Source of the DNA: Nitrospirota bacterium
GTDB lineage: Bacteria > Nitrospirota > Nitrospiria > Nitrospirales > Nitrospiraceae
Length of the DNA stretch: 5,000 bases
Assembly (NCBI GenBank): GCA_016195505.1
Contig: JACPZN010000114.1
Span: 1-5,000, forward strand
Reading direction: 5' to 3'
How positions within the stretch are numbered: the stretch's first letter is position 1; each line of letters begins with the position of its first letter. The notes under the pieces were generated by a model, which saw only the letters and a list, made by a program, of their open reading frames with translations, made no database searches and had not been told where the DNA came from. The position numbers were made by a program, and so were the translations under genes. Below, one piece after another: positions 1 through 5,000 of the stretch.

Positions 1-606
1 AAGGCGTGCGCCTTCGCCATTAATCCAAAAGGCGTCCCAGTCGGCTCCACTCCGAAAATCAATCCTGCGTTTGGCCCAGTAGCTGGCGCTATTGGCCATC
101 ATGAAATCCCAGTCGTTCCCCCAAGGGTAGCGCCGTCCATCGGTGCCGCGCGCAGCCTTTTCCCATTCGGCTTCGGTGGGGAGCCGTTTGCCGGTCCATC
201 GACAATAGGCAGCGGCATCATCCCAGCTAACATTGACGACAGGATGGTCTTCAATACCGGGTAAAGGGTGATTGCTTTCCCACAGTGTCCGGGCTGGGTT
301 GGAGTTCGCCGGAGGTCGATGACTCGTAGCTTGTATAAATGCGGCGTAGGCACGGTTGGTGACTTCAAGGCGGTCGAGTAGAAAACTGCTGAGATAGACT
401 CGTCTTTCTGGGTGTTCATCAGTCAAGCCATCCGTTCCCTCAGGCGTCCCCATCGTAAACTCTCCGGCAGGGACCAGGACCATATCTGTGAGAATTTCTG
501 AGCCGACAGCTGATGGCTGTTGGCTGATGGCGAGAAGGATCAGGAACGGGAAGAAGGCGCGATGCGCCTTAGGGTTTCTTGATGTTGCACGCCTTAGCGA
601 CAGCAT
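1..606 (-). CDS. Secreted formylglycine-generating-enzyme (FGE/SUMF1) family protein, 3' end outside window
   Basis: The reverse strand is open from an ATG at 606 to the left edge, giving 202 residues without a stop. Residues 1-40 look like a signal peptide: a basic n-region (RR, R, K, HR), a hydrophobic core FFPFLILLA, then SQQPSA. The FGE-sulfatase fold follows: MVLVPAGEFTMG (42-53), DEHPERRVYLSSF (from 63), LEVTNRAYAAF (80-90), HPVVNVSWDDAAAYCRW (121-137), GKRLPTEAEWEKAARG (139-154) and RYPWGNDWDF (from 160). Members of this fold include sulfatase-activating oxidases and many secreted proteins of other or unknown role. The catalytic cysteines of true FGE lie in the C-terminal part, outside the window, so the activity cannot be assigned. 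The start overlaps the upstream gene by 38 bases and has no clear ribosome binding site, which fits translational coupling. A start at residue 42 would lose the signal peptide and is less likely. Confidence 0.9.
   Translation of the reverse strand, partial: MLSLRRATSRNPKAHRAFFPFLILLAISQQPSAVGSEILTDMVLVPAGEFTMGTPEGTDGLTDEHPERRVYLSSFLLDRLEVTNRAYAAFIQATSHRPPANSNPARTLWESNHPLPGIEDHPVVNVSWDDAAAYCRWTGKRLPTEAEWEKAARGTDGRRYPWGNDWDFMMANSASYWAKRRIDFRSGADWDAFWINGEGARL
509..531. repeat. Two copies of GCTGATGGC, 14-base period
   Basis: GCTGATGGC occurs at 509-517 and again at 523-531, separated by five bases. It lies in the part of the FGE-family gene that encodes the end of the signal peptide (residues AISQQPSA). 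No function is evident. Confidence 0.5.
554..570. repeat. Perfect 7-bp inverted repeat at the stop of the CADD-like gene
   Basis: AAGGCGC and GCGCCTT are separated by three bases (GAT). On the minus strand the hairpin begins within the TAA stop codon of the CADD-like gene and lies inside the 5' coding part of the FGE-family gene. No run of T follows it, only a CT-rich stretch, so it is a poor intrinsic terminator. It might influence translation or mRNA stability across the gene overlap, or be chance in GC-rich sequence. Confidence 0.5.
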
Positions 607-1315
607 CGCGGTATTGAAGCCAAAGTGAAAGGCTTTTCTTGAGGTTAACAAGGACAGATCGCTGAAGTGCCGGCGTCGTGAAATTGACGACCATGTGATA
701 GGCGTCATGACGGTGTCCTGTTTCGACCAGCTGGTGGGCGCGAATCAGATCCATGCGATCAGCTGAGAGGCCATGGTGCCGAACGAGCGGATGGTTTTGG
801 ATCACCATCTCGATATCTTCTGCGCTCTTAGGTTTAGACGGTTCATGTAGTTCTTTCCGATCCTTCACGCTGCCTTCGACAAAAATAGTCAATATTGCGG
901 CACCCATGACCCAATGGCGGTGAGTCGACATCTTGTCGATCCATGCGCGATAGGTTCGGCTGGCTGGTAACGGACGGGCATGCTCGAAGTCCTCAGCGCC
1001 GAACCCCAACCCCTCCATCATCGACAGAAAAAGTTCCGGGTGAGATTTTCCAAGAGAGAGGCCGCCCGTGTCTTCCTCATAGATGTTCTCGGCCAACATG
1101 CGGCGGACGGAAGGAGGAGGATTCTTTCCATGGATGCGCGCGAGGAAAACGGGAAAGTCTCGGACGTACACAACGTATTCTTGCTGGAAGTGAATCTTCA
1201 GCTGTTCTTTCGTAAGACGGCCCGCGGCAAAGTGCTCCCAGGCCCAGTGATGCTTTCCGTCCATAACATGGAGGAGAGCTTCGAGAAATCGAGATTGTGT
1301 CATGCGCGCAGTCAT
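569..1315 (-). CDS. PqqC/CADD-like protein of the haem-oxygenase-fold (TenA/PqqC) superfamily
   Basis: This 248-residue, probably cytoplasmic protein matches the remembered Chlamydia CADD family best around residues 32-62, in the stretch G-R-L-T-K-E-Q-L through FPVFLARIH. CADD-type enzymes are dimetal oxygenases; some make p-aminobenzoate from their own tyrosine, while PqqC closes the PQQ ring without metal. Likely metal ligands are E80 or E81, H92, E147, H194, E198 and H201. The last three follow the CADD pattern H-x3-D-x2-H but with Glu for Asp. Ungapped alignment puts W26 where CADD has its sacrificial tyrosine, and about 15 extra residues (near 150-185) separate E147 from H194. The family is well supported; the reaction is unknown. 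The ATG at 1315 is preceded by AGAAGG at a 9-base spacing. A second ATG at 1303 is possible. It precedes and overlaps the FGE-family gene. Confidence 0.85.
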   Translation of the reverse strand: MTARMTQSRFLEALLHVMDGKHHWAWEHFAAGRLTKEQLKIHFQQEYVVYVRDFPVFLARIHGKNPPPSVRRMLAENIYEEDTGGLSLGKSHPELFLSMMEGLGFGAEDFEHARPLPASRTYRAWIDKMSTHRHWVMGAAILTIFVEGSVKDRKELHEPSKPKSAEDIEMVIQNHPLVRHHGLSADRMDLIRAHQLVETGHRHDAYHMVVNFTTPALQRSVLVNLKKSLSLWLQYRDAVAKACNIKKP

Positions 1316-1321
1316 TGTGTC

Positions 1322-1351
1322 TTGCCTTCTTGGCTGAGGCGTCGTTACAAT
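1322..1351 (+). promoter_or_regulatory. Sigma-70-like promoter for the 94-residue gene
   Basis: TTGCCT (1322-1327) and TACAAT (1346-1351) are separated by 18 bases. They match the consensus at 4 of 6 and 5 of 6 positions. Transcription would begin near 1358, giving a leader of about 17 bases that still contains the ribosome binding site. The promoter sits in the 59-base spacer between two divergent genes. Confidence 0.5.
1325..1330 (-). promoter_or_regulatory. Ribosome binding site of the CADD-like gene
   Basis: On the minus strand AGAAGG lies 9 bases before the ATG at 1315. This favours 1315 over the in-frame ATG at 1303. The site overlaps the -35 element proposed for the divergent plus-strand gene. 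Confidence 0.55.
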
Positions 1352-1360
1352 TTATCGCGT

Positions 1361-1367
1361 GGAGGAG
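1361..1367 (+). promoter_or_regulatory. Ribosome binding site deciding the start at 1375
   Basis: GGAGGAG ends 7 bases before the ATG at 1375. This strong Shine-Dalgarno sequence decides against the longer in-frame reading from 1297. Confidence 0.7.
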
Positions 1368-1374
1368 TGGGCCG

Positions 1375-1659
1375 ATGAATCCGATAACAGTCCAAGATCC
1401 AGATCAAATCTTAAACCTGCTGGCCGAAGTGACGCTCCGGGGGACAGGCTTTACCGCCGAATCCCTTCTCGACTATGTTCTAGAAGAAGGATTTACAGAG
1501 CCAATCTTCCTTAATGCCAGTGGTGAAGATCCCACAGCTTTCTACAAAGGGCAACCGAATGCCTGGGCGATTTACCAGGTCCGTGAATGGAAGCGCGTGC
1601 TCACGATTTCCGGTGGTCCCGGCCAGGAGCGCCGTGCGCGAATTACGGAAACGCCATAG
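1375..1659 (+). CDS. Hypothetical protein, 94 residues
   Basis: I do not recognise the family. The ATG at 1375 is chosen because GGAGGAG (1361-1367) lies just before it; an in-frame upstream ATG at 1297 would run into the divergent CADD-like gene and past the promoter. The product begins MNPITVQDPDQILNLLAEV, then has an amphipathic segment (about residues 18-40, TGFTAESLLDYVLEEGF) and a mixed central part with AFYKGQPNAWAIYQVREW (from about 55). It ends in a basic tail containing GGPGQERRARI. There is no signal peptide, membrane segment or cysteine motif, so it is probably a small soluble cytoplasmic protein. The DUF2007-type gene follows 92 bases downstream on the same strand and may share its transcript. 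The strong start signals support a real gene; the function is unknown. Confidence 0.75.
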   Translation: MNPITVQDPDQILNLLAEVTLRGTGFTAESLLDYVLEEGFTEPIFLNASGEDPTAFYKGQPNAWAIYQVREWKRVLTISGGPGQERRARITETP

Positions 1660-1751
1660 CTGGTTTCTCAGTGTAAAGGGATGGGCGGGAAAGTGCAATC
1701 AATCGGCAGGTTTTTAGAGCGAACGAGCGGACGGTCATCGGTGGGTCACGC

Positions 1752-1982
1752 ATGCAGATGATTCATCTAACCAGCGCACAAGACGTAGGCGAGCTGGCCA
1801 TCATCAAAAGCCTGCTAGATGGCAATCGCATTGCCTACGTGATCCACGGCGAACATGTAAGCAGTCTTTATCCAGGGATGCCCTTCTTCCTAAGCCGGGT
1901 GATGGTCCATGTGTCAGATCAAACCCGCGCAGCAATTCTCCTCAGCAGACTCAGGCTCTCGATCCGGGAAACATCAGCCTAG
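1752..1982 (+). CDS. DUF2007-type small putative signal-transducing protein
   Basis: The 76-residue product fits the DUF2007 pattern: an N-terminal strand MQMIHLTSA, a helix with ELAIIKSLLDGNRI (about 14-27), a strand AYVIHGEHV, a loop with a proline and glycine, then RVMVHVSDQTRAAILLSRL (about 49-67), the usual V-x-V strand plus final helix. Proteins of this family are small ferredoxin-like folds annotated as putative signal transducers, often involved in protein or ligand binding; no reaction is established. It lacks the C-terminal zinc-ribbon extension seen in some members. The start at 1752 has a weak GGTGGG about 8 bases upstream; the ATG at 1758 is an alternative. No promoter is obvious in the 92-base spacer, so read-through from the gene at 1375 is plausible. 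Confidence 0.75.
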   Translation: MQMIHLTSAQDVGELAIIKSLLDGNRIAYVIHGEHVSSLYPGMPFFLSRVMVHVSDQTRAAILLSRLRLSIRETSA

Positions 1983-2033
1983 ATCGTCCGGCTTCAAAGT
2001 TACGTGTCTTTTGCAATAATTGGAGCAGCTCAA

Positions 2034-2462
2034 TCAAGGCTGGAATTTGGAATGCGGTTTCTCGGCAGGGAAGTCTCGAGAGCGGCGTTCGCCGGCACCT
2101 TCATACCATCCCCCAATGAGTGAGCCTTCTTCAAAGTATAGGTAGCGGTGTTTCACGACCGCCGCGCTTTCCCAGTCTTCAAAAATCCATTCTTCCCGGC
2201 GGAGTCCGTCTTTGGTAAAGGACGTATTGATGGTCTGTGGCCCACCCCAGGATTGCAGGACTTGATCTTTTGTCATGCCGACCATGACACGATGCTGTTC
2301 GATGTGCGTCTGAAAGTCCGGGTCGCGGAAGTGGACGATCATGGGCCAGACCACCATCAGGAAGAAGAAGACCGCCAGGCCTGCGTAAATTGCCATGCGC
2401 ACCGGCTTGCGCCGAATAAGCGACGGTTCTTCTACAGATGGTTCTGTCTGGGATTGTTCCAT
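2034..2462 (-). CDS. Membrane-anchored protein with BamE/SmpA-like motif
   Basis: This 142-residue protein has an acidic, soluble N-terminus (1-20), a basic stop (RRKPVR), one membrane helix (about 24-43, AIYAGLAVFFFLMVVWP) and a C-terminal domain likely outside the inner membrane. That domain carries HRVMVGMTKDQVLQSWGGPQ (57-76), the G-M-T-x-x-x-V...G-x-P-Q signature of the BamE/SmpA and DUF2845-like small envelope folds. It continues with EEWIF (90-94) and RYLYFEEGSLIGGW (106-119), the strand pair expected in that fold. It has no lipobox cysteine, so it is not a classical BamE lipoprotein. The role is unknown; an envelope protein is inferred. The start at 2462 has AGGA 10 bases upstream and a good promoter. 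It converges on the DUF2007-type gene, with only 51 bases between stops. Confidence 0.75.
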   Translation of the reverse strand: MEQSQTEPSVEEPSLIRRKPVRMAIYAGLAVFFFLMVVWPMIVHFRDPDFQTHIEQHRVMVGMTKDQVLQSWGGPQTINTSFTKDGLRREEWIFEDWESAAVVKHRYLYFEEGSLIGGWYEGAGERRSRDFPAEKPHSKFQP

Positions 2463-2469
2463 GGTCCGG

Positions 2470-2481
2470 CTGTCCTGACAG
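2470..2481. repeat. Inverted repeat CTGTC-CT-GACAG in the leader of the BamE-like gene
   Basis: This perfect 5-bp inverted repeat with a 2-base centre lies just downstream of the proposed transcription start and covers the AGGA ribosome binding site of the minus-strand gene. It could be a small operator or a leader structure; at this length chance is also credible. Confidence 0.35.
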
Positions 2482-2489
2482 GTGCGCGC

Positions 2490-2519
2490 ATGCTAACGAA
2501 GGGGAAATGGGGGAGTCAA
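2490..2519 (-). promoter_or_regulatory. Sigma-70-like promoter for the BamE-like gene
   Basis: On the minus strand TTGACT (2519-2514, 5 of 6 matches) is followed after 18 bases by TAGCAT (2495-2490, 4 of 6). Transcription would begin near 2483, leaving a leader of about 20 bases before the ATG at 2462. Confidence 0.45.
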
Positions 2520-2567
2520 GGAGCGAACGGGGTTGTTCTGAAAAATCAGATAGATAGGACGAAGAGC

Positions 2568-2573
2568 TATACT
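2568..2573 (+). promoter_or_regulatory. Possible -10 element for the DUF4124 gene
   Basis: TATACT matches the -10 consensus at 5 of 6 positions and lies 39 bases before the ATG at 2613. I see no good -35 hexamer at 16-18 bases upstream, so it would need an activator or be a weak promoter. Confidence 0.3.
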
Positions 2574-2612
2574 TTCATTGGAGAAGTTTTGGCAGCCATT
2601 GAGGCCGTGACA

Positions 2613-3170
2613 ATGAAACGTTCTCATCAAGGGTTCCACATGCTGCAGGCGATGCTGGCCCTCTTGATCATTGGGATAATATGGATTGTTCCCAAGGCCG
2701 GAGCAACGACCATTTATTCCTACATCGATGACAAGGGGAATCCGGTCTATACCGATGCGCCAGAAACCATTCCCGAAAAGTACCGAGCAAAAGTAAAAAC
2801 CTATGAGCAACCGAATCCAAAAGCTACGACTCCTTCGCTCGTGCAGTCAGTGCAGCAGACAGTCAAAGAGCAGGCCAAGAATTTTGGATTCAAGGTGCCG
2901 TCGTTTCAGGTCGAAATGGAAGGCTTCAATCCTACCCAGTCAAGAATTCTCACCTATGCTGGAGCGCTGGCGGTGGTGCTGCTGGTGATGATGTATATCA
3001 GCAAAAGCCAGCTGGTGCGGATGTTGGGGTTCTGCCTGCTGGTCGTGGTCGGGATCGGGGCTCCGGTACTCATGTATGTGAGCGATGGTGGCCCGATGGA
3101 CGCAATGAAGAAAAAAGCCACCGCTACAGGACAAGCCCAACAGGACCGTCTCCAGCAAGCCCCACAGTAA
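2613..3170 (+). CDS. DUF4124-domain envelope protein with C-terminal membrane hairpin
   Basis: The 185-residue product has a signal peptide (MKRSHQGF, then hydrophobic AMLALLIIGIIWIV, likely cut after AGA at 29-31). A DUF4124 segment follows, TTIYSYIDDKGNPVYTDAP (32-50): the typical I-Y-x-Y-x-D-x-x-G-x-x-x-Y-T-D signature. A linker (about 51-108) contains a glutamine-rich stretch (79-89). Two membrane helices come at about 111-129 and 134-156, joined by SKSQLV, and a polar, Lys/Gln-rich tail ends the protein. DUF4124 is a small periplasmic domain of unknown function, usually in secreted proteins; the membrane hairpin here is an unusual addition. The open frame extends upstream to 2148, but that part is antisense to the BamE-like gene. 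The ATG at 2613 has GAGG 8 bases upstream and gives a proper signal peptide. Confidence 0.8.
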   Translation: MKRSHQGFHMLQAMLALLIIGIIWIVPKAGATTIYSYIDDKGNPVYTDAPETIPEKYRAKVKTYEQPNPKATTPSLVQSVQQTVKEQAKNFGFKVPSFQVEMEGFNPTQSRILTYAGALAVVLLVMMYISKSQLVRMLGFCLLVVVGIGAPVLMYVSDGGPMDAMKKKATATGQAQQDRLQQAPQ

Positions 3171-3205
3171 GTCTTCTCACCTTCTAGACGGATTCGCATT
3201 ATCCG

Positions 3206-4072
3206 CTACTCCGCGTACTTGGGCATCGGTATGGGTTTGACCGGTGATGCTGGAGCGGTGGACTGTTGTGCGAACTCGCTGGAGTAGGGATTGAGGATAG
3301 GCTCGTGGGTATGCCGCTGTCGAAGTTTCACTAGCTGTAAGCTCTGCGTACCGATCTCGACCCGGTCGATCAAAGCTTTTGTGGTGAGCCGATCGGGGAG
3401 CCCCTGTAGCGAGAACAATTGGTAGCTCAGTGTCCAATCCAGTTGGTCTTTCCCCTTCTCCTTCGTGATGAAGCGGGCTGCCGGTGAAGGCGTCCCTTTG
3501 AACAACAGCACCCAGATGTTCGATCGAAAGGCGGGACTGGCTGGGTCGACAGAGGGACGGAACTCAGGAATCAATGACGGAAGTTGGGTGATCGGCACGG
3601 CCGGAGAAAATTCGATGTCGACCAGCCGCACGAACAGAGGCCGGTTTTCATTCGAATCGTTCGGGTCGACCGCGTAACTGAATGAATAGCGGACGTCGAC
3701 GCCGCCACGCTTGAACGTGTAGACATCCTCCCCGTTTTCGGGCGATACGAGTTTGCTGAAGTATTTTGACCAGTCGGTGATCGGGTAATAGGTGAAGACT
3801 CGAAGGGCGGATTTGCGATCGCGTACCGCCTGCGGCATGCCGAGCTTGTCGTGCAACTCTTGCTGCGTGAGGCCCAAAAATCCGTCTTCGAAATAGGGTG
3901 CCGCGTGGAGATTCAATGGAACTATCCACGGGAGAAGGAATAAAGGAACGGCAGTGAGAATGGCTGACCTTGCAATGTGACGCTGCAACAGATTCCTCTT
4001 CACGATCGAACGCCATGTTATCGACGGATCCAAATCGATGTCAAGGAAGCCGCGGTCGGCTTGCTGGCTCAC
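3206..4072 (-). CDS. Secreted protein of unknown family with BamE-like N-terminal motif
   Basis: Read from a GTG at 4072 the product has 288 residues; from a GTG at 4003 it has 265. The shorter form starts VKRNLLQRHIARSA, a classical basic n-region, followed by a hydrophobic core LTAVPLFLLPWIVPL and a likely cut at LHA-APYF (near residue 58 of the long form). The long form adds an acidic stretch (DIDLD) before the signal, and its ribosome binding site GGAAG is only 4 bases away. Neither start is certain; I prefer 4003 on signal-peptide shape, although it lacks a clear ribosome binding site. The mature part opens with GFLGLTQQELHDKLGMPQ (64-81), resembling BamE/SmpA folds, then a long beta-rich region and a proline-rich tail (273-284). 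I do not recognise the rest. It is probably periplasmic or outer-membrane associated. It faces the DUF4124 gene, with 35 bases between stops. Confidence 0.7.
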   Translation of the reverse strand: MSQQADRGFLDIDLDPSITWRSIVKRNLLQRHIARSAILTAVPLFLLPWIVPLNLHAAPYFEDGFLGLTQQELHDKLGMPQAVRDRKSALRVFTYYPITDWSKYFSKLVSPENGEDVYTFKRGGVDVRYSFSYAVDPNDSNENRPLFVRLVDIEFSPAVPITQLPSLIPEFRPSVDPASPAFRSNIWVLLFKGTPSPAARFITKEKGKDQLDWTLSYQLFSLQGLPDRLTTKALIDRVEIGTQSLQLVKLRQRHTHEPILNPYSSEFAQQSTAPASPVKPIPMPKYAE

Positions 4073-4089
4073 ACTGCTTCCAGTATGAT
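4061..4089 (+). promoter_or_regulatory. Sigma-70-like promoter for metH
   Basis: TTGCTG (4061-4066, 3 of 6 matches) and TATGAT (4084-4089, 5 of 6) are separated by exactly 17 bases. Transcription would begin near 4096, leaving a leader of about 32 bases, too short for a cobalamin or SAM riboswitch. The -35 overlaps the first codons of the long reading of the divergent gene. Confidence 0.5.
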
Positions 4090-4113
4090 CGCGAGCAGGT
4101 TATGGTGATTCGT

Positions 4114-4119
4114 AGGAGG
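4114..4119 (+). promoter_or_regulatory. Ribosome binding site deciding the metH start
   Basis: AGGAGG lies 8 bases before the TTG at 4128 but only 2 bases before the in-frame GTG at 4122. The spacing favours TTG as the start codon. Confidence 0.75.
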
Positions 4120-4127
4120 ACGTGGAG

Positions 4128-5000
4128 TTGACCGCGCAGATAACGAAGACCCCTCCGATAGAAGCGCTGCTCAAGGAGCGCATTCTTATCCTCGATGGGG
4201 CGATGGGGACCATGATCCAGCAGCGGAAGCTGGAAGAGGCCTCGTTCCGCGGCGAGCGGTTCAAGGATTGGAAGAAGGACCTGAAGGGTCACAACGATCT
4301 CTTGAATCTCACGCAGTCGGCGATCATCGAGGATATCCATCGCCAGTACCTCGATGCCGGGGCAGACATTGTCGAGACCAACACATTCAACTCCCAGGCC
4401 ATCTCTCTGGCTGACTATCACATGGAGTCCTTGGGTTATGAGCTGTCCAAGGCCGGGGCAGAATGCGCCAAGCGCGCGGTTGAAAAGGTCCAGGCAGCCC
4501 AGCCGGGTCGACGGTGTTTCGTGGCCGGCGCGATTGGCCCGACGACAAAAACGTCCTCGATCTCGATCGACGTCAACAATGCGGCTGCGCGGGGGACGAC
4601 GTATGAAGAATTGGTGGCGGCTTACAGTGACCAGGTTCGGGGACTGCTCGACGGGGGCGTCGATCTCCTCTTGGTCGAAACGATTTTCGATACGTTGAAT
4701 GCCAAGGCGGCCTTTTTTGCCATTCAGCAAGTGTTTGACGGTGGCGGGCGTCAAGTGCCGATCATGGCCTCGGTCACCTTCATTCAAGCGGGAAGCAATC
4801 GCGGTGTGACAGGACAGACCGTTGAGGCCTTCTGGAATTCCATTTCGCATGTGCCTCTGCTGAGTGTGGGAATGAACTGCGCGCTCGGGCCGAAGGAAAT
4901 GCGTCCACTAATAGAAGAACTGTCGCAGCTTGCCCCGATCTATATCAGCAGTCATCCGAATGCGGGCTTGCCTAATCCGCTGCTGCCCACTGGATTTCCC
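4128..5000 (+). CDS. metH: Cobalamin-dependent methionine synthase, N-terminal homocysteine-binding part
   Basis: MetH moves a methyl group from 5-methyltetrahydrofolate through cobalamin to homocysteine, making methionine in the cytoplasm. The 291 residues seen are most of the homocysteine-binding domain of a protein usually about 1,200 residues long. They closely follow the E. coli enzyme: ERILILDGAMGTMIQ (17-31), FRGERFKDW, DLKGHNDLLNLT, AGADIVETNTFNS (E83), VAGAIGPTTKTSSIS, DLLLVETIFDTLNAKAA, GMNCALGP with C251 as the first zinc-binding cysteine, and HPNAGLPN (276-283). The paired Cys-Cys that completes the zinc site lies beyond the window, as do the folate, cobalamin and reactivation domains. 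The start is taken as TTG at 4128; GTG at 4122 is the alternative. No stop is met before the right edge. A promoter sits in the spacer shared with the divergent secreted-protein gene; no riboswitch is visible. Confidence 0.95.
   Translation, partial: MTAQITKTPPIEALLKERILILDGAMGTMIQQRKLEEASFRGERFKDWKKDLKGHNDLLNLTQSAIIEDIHRQYLDAGADIVETNTFNSQAISLADYHMESLGYELSKAGAECAKRAVEKVQAAQPGRRCFVAGAIGPTTKTSSISIDVNNAAARGTTYEELVAAYSDQVRGLLDGGVDLLLVETIFDTLNAKAAFFAIQQVFDGGGRQVPIMASVTFIQAGSNRGVTGQTVEAFWNSISHVPLLSVGMNCALGPKEMRPLIEELSQLAPIYISSHPNAGLPNPLLPTGFP

Noticed and set aside
99..419. 106-residue minus-strand open frame
   Set aside because: It is another frame of the FGE-family gene, whose conserved motifs are in the frame starting at 606.
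943..1378. Plus-strand open frames opposite the CADD-like gene
   Set aside because: They are antisense to a gene with clear family motifs and show no domain of their own.
1660..1751. Extra small gene or promoter in the spacer before the DUF2007-type gene
   Set aside because: No start with a ribosome binding site, no promoter pair and no stable hairpin could be seen in these 92 bases.
2019..2034. Possible terminator between the converging genes (GAG-CAG-CTC hairpin)
   Set aside because: The stem is only 3 bp before a bulge and there is no T run on either strand.
2148..2612. Upstream extension of the DUF4124 open frame
   Set aside because: This part is antisense to the BamE-like gene and reads as random, histidine- and aspartate-rich sequence; the signal peptide and ribosome binding site place the start at 2613.
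3648..4016. 122-residue minus-strand open frame starting at an ATG within the secreted-protein gene
   Set aside because: It is a shifted frame of the secreted protein, without signal peptide or recognisable motif.
4073..4127. Cobalamin or SAM riboswitch upstream of metH
   Set aside because: The spacer is only about 55 bases and the likely leader about 32, too short for either known riboswitch class.
4041..4850. Long 269-residue minus-strand open frame opposite metH
   Set aside because: It lies almost wholly antisense to clearly conserved metH sequence and its translation has no recognisable domain or sensible composition.

Overview
The window is a gene-dense stretch of bacterial chromosome with moderately high GC. 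It holds seven protein genes and no RNA gene, mobile element or CRISPR array that I can support. Codon use looks uniform, the spacers are short, and the set includes a cobalamin-type MetH, a PqqC/CADD-like oxygenase, a secreted FGE-family protein and DUF4124/DUF2007 small proteins. This suggests a free-living Gram-negative bacterium. My best guess is Nitrospira/Nitrospirota, but that is inference from protein flavour, not a search result.

Layout, left to right. (1) Minus strand: a CADD/PqqC-like haem-oxygenase-fold protein (1315 to 569) is followed, with a 38-base overlap, by a secreted formylglycine-generating-enzyme-family protein that starts at 606 and runs off the left edge. They look like a translationally coupled pair. 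(2) Plus strand: a 94-residue protein of unknown function (1375-1659) with a good promoter and ribosome binding site, then a DUF2007-type small protein (1752-1982). (3) Minus strand: a membrane-anchored protein with a BamE/SmpA-like motif (2462 to 2034). (4) Plus strand, divergent from it: a DUF4124 protein with a signal peptide and a C-terminal membrane hairpin (2613-3170). (5) Minus strand: a secreted protein of unknown family (about 265 or 288 residues, ending at 3206) that carries the same short BamE-like motif. (6) Plus strand, divergent from it: the 5' part of metH, whose likely start is a TTG at 4128; it runs off the right edge.

The genes do not form one pathway. The middle block (2034-4072) is biased to envelope proteins, two of them sharing a G-(M/L)-T...G-x-P-Q motif with identical spacing. 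The two halves of that block face each other or diverge, so they are separate transcription units. Two truncated genes at the window edges (FGE family and metH) have no stop inside the window but are clear from translation.
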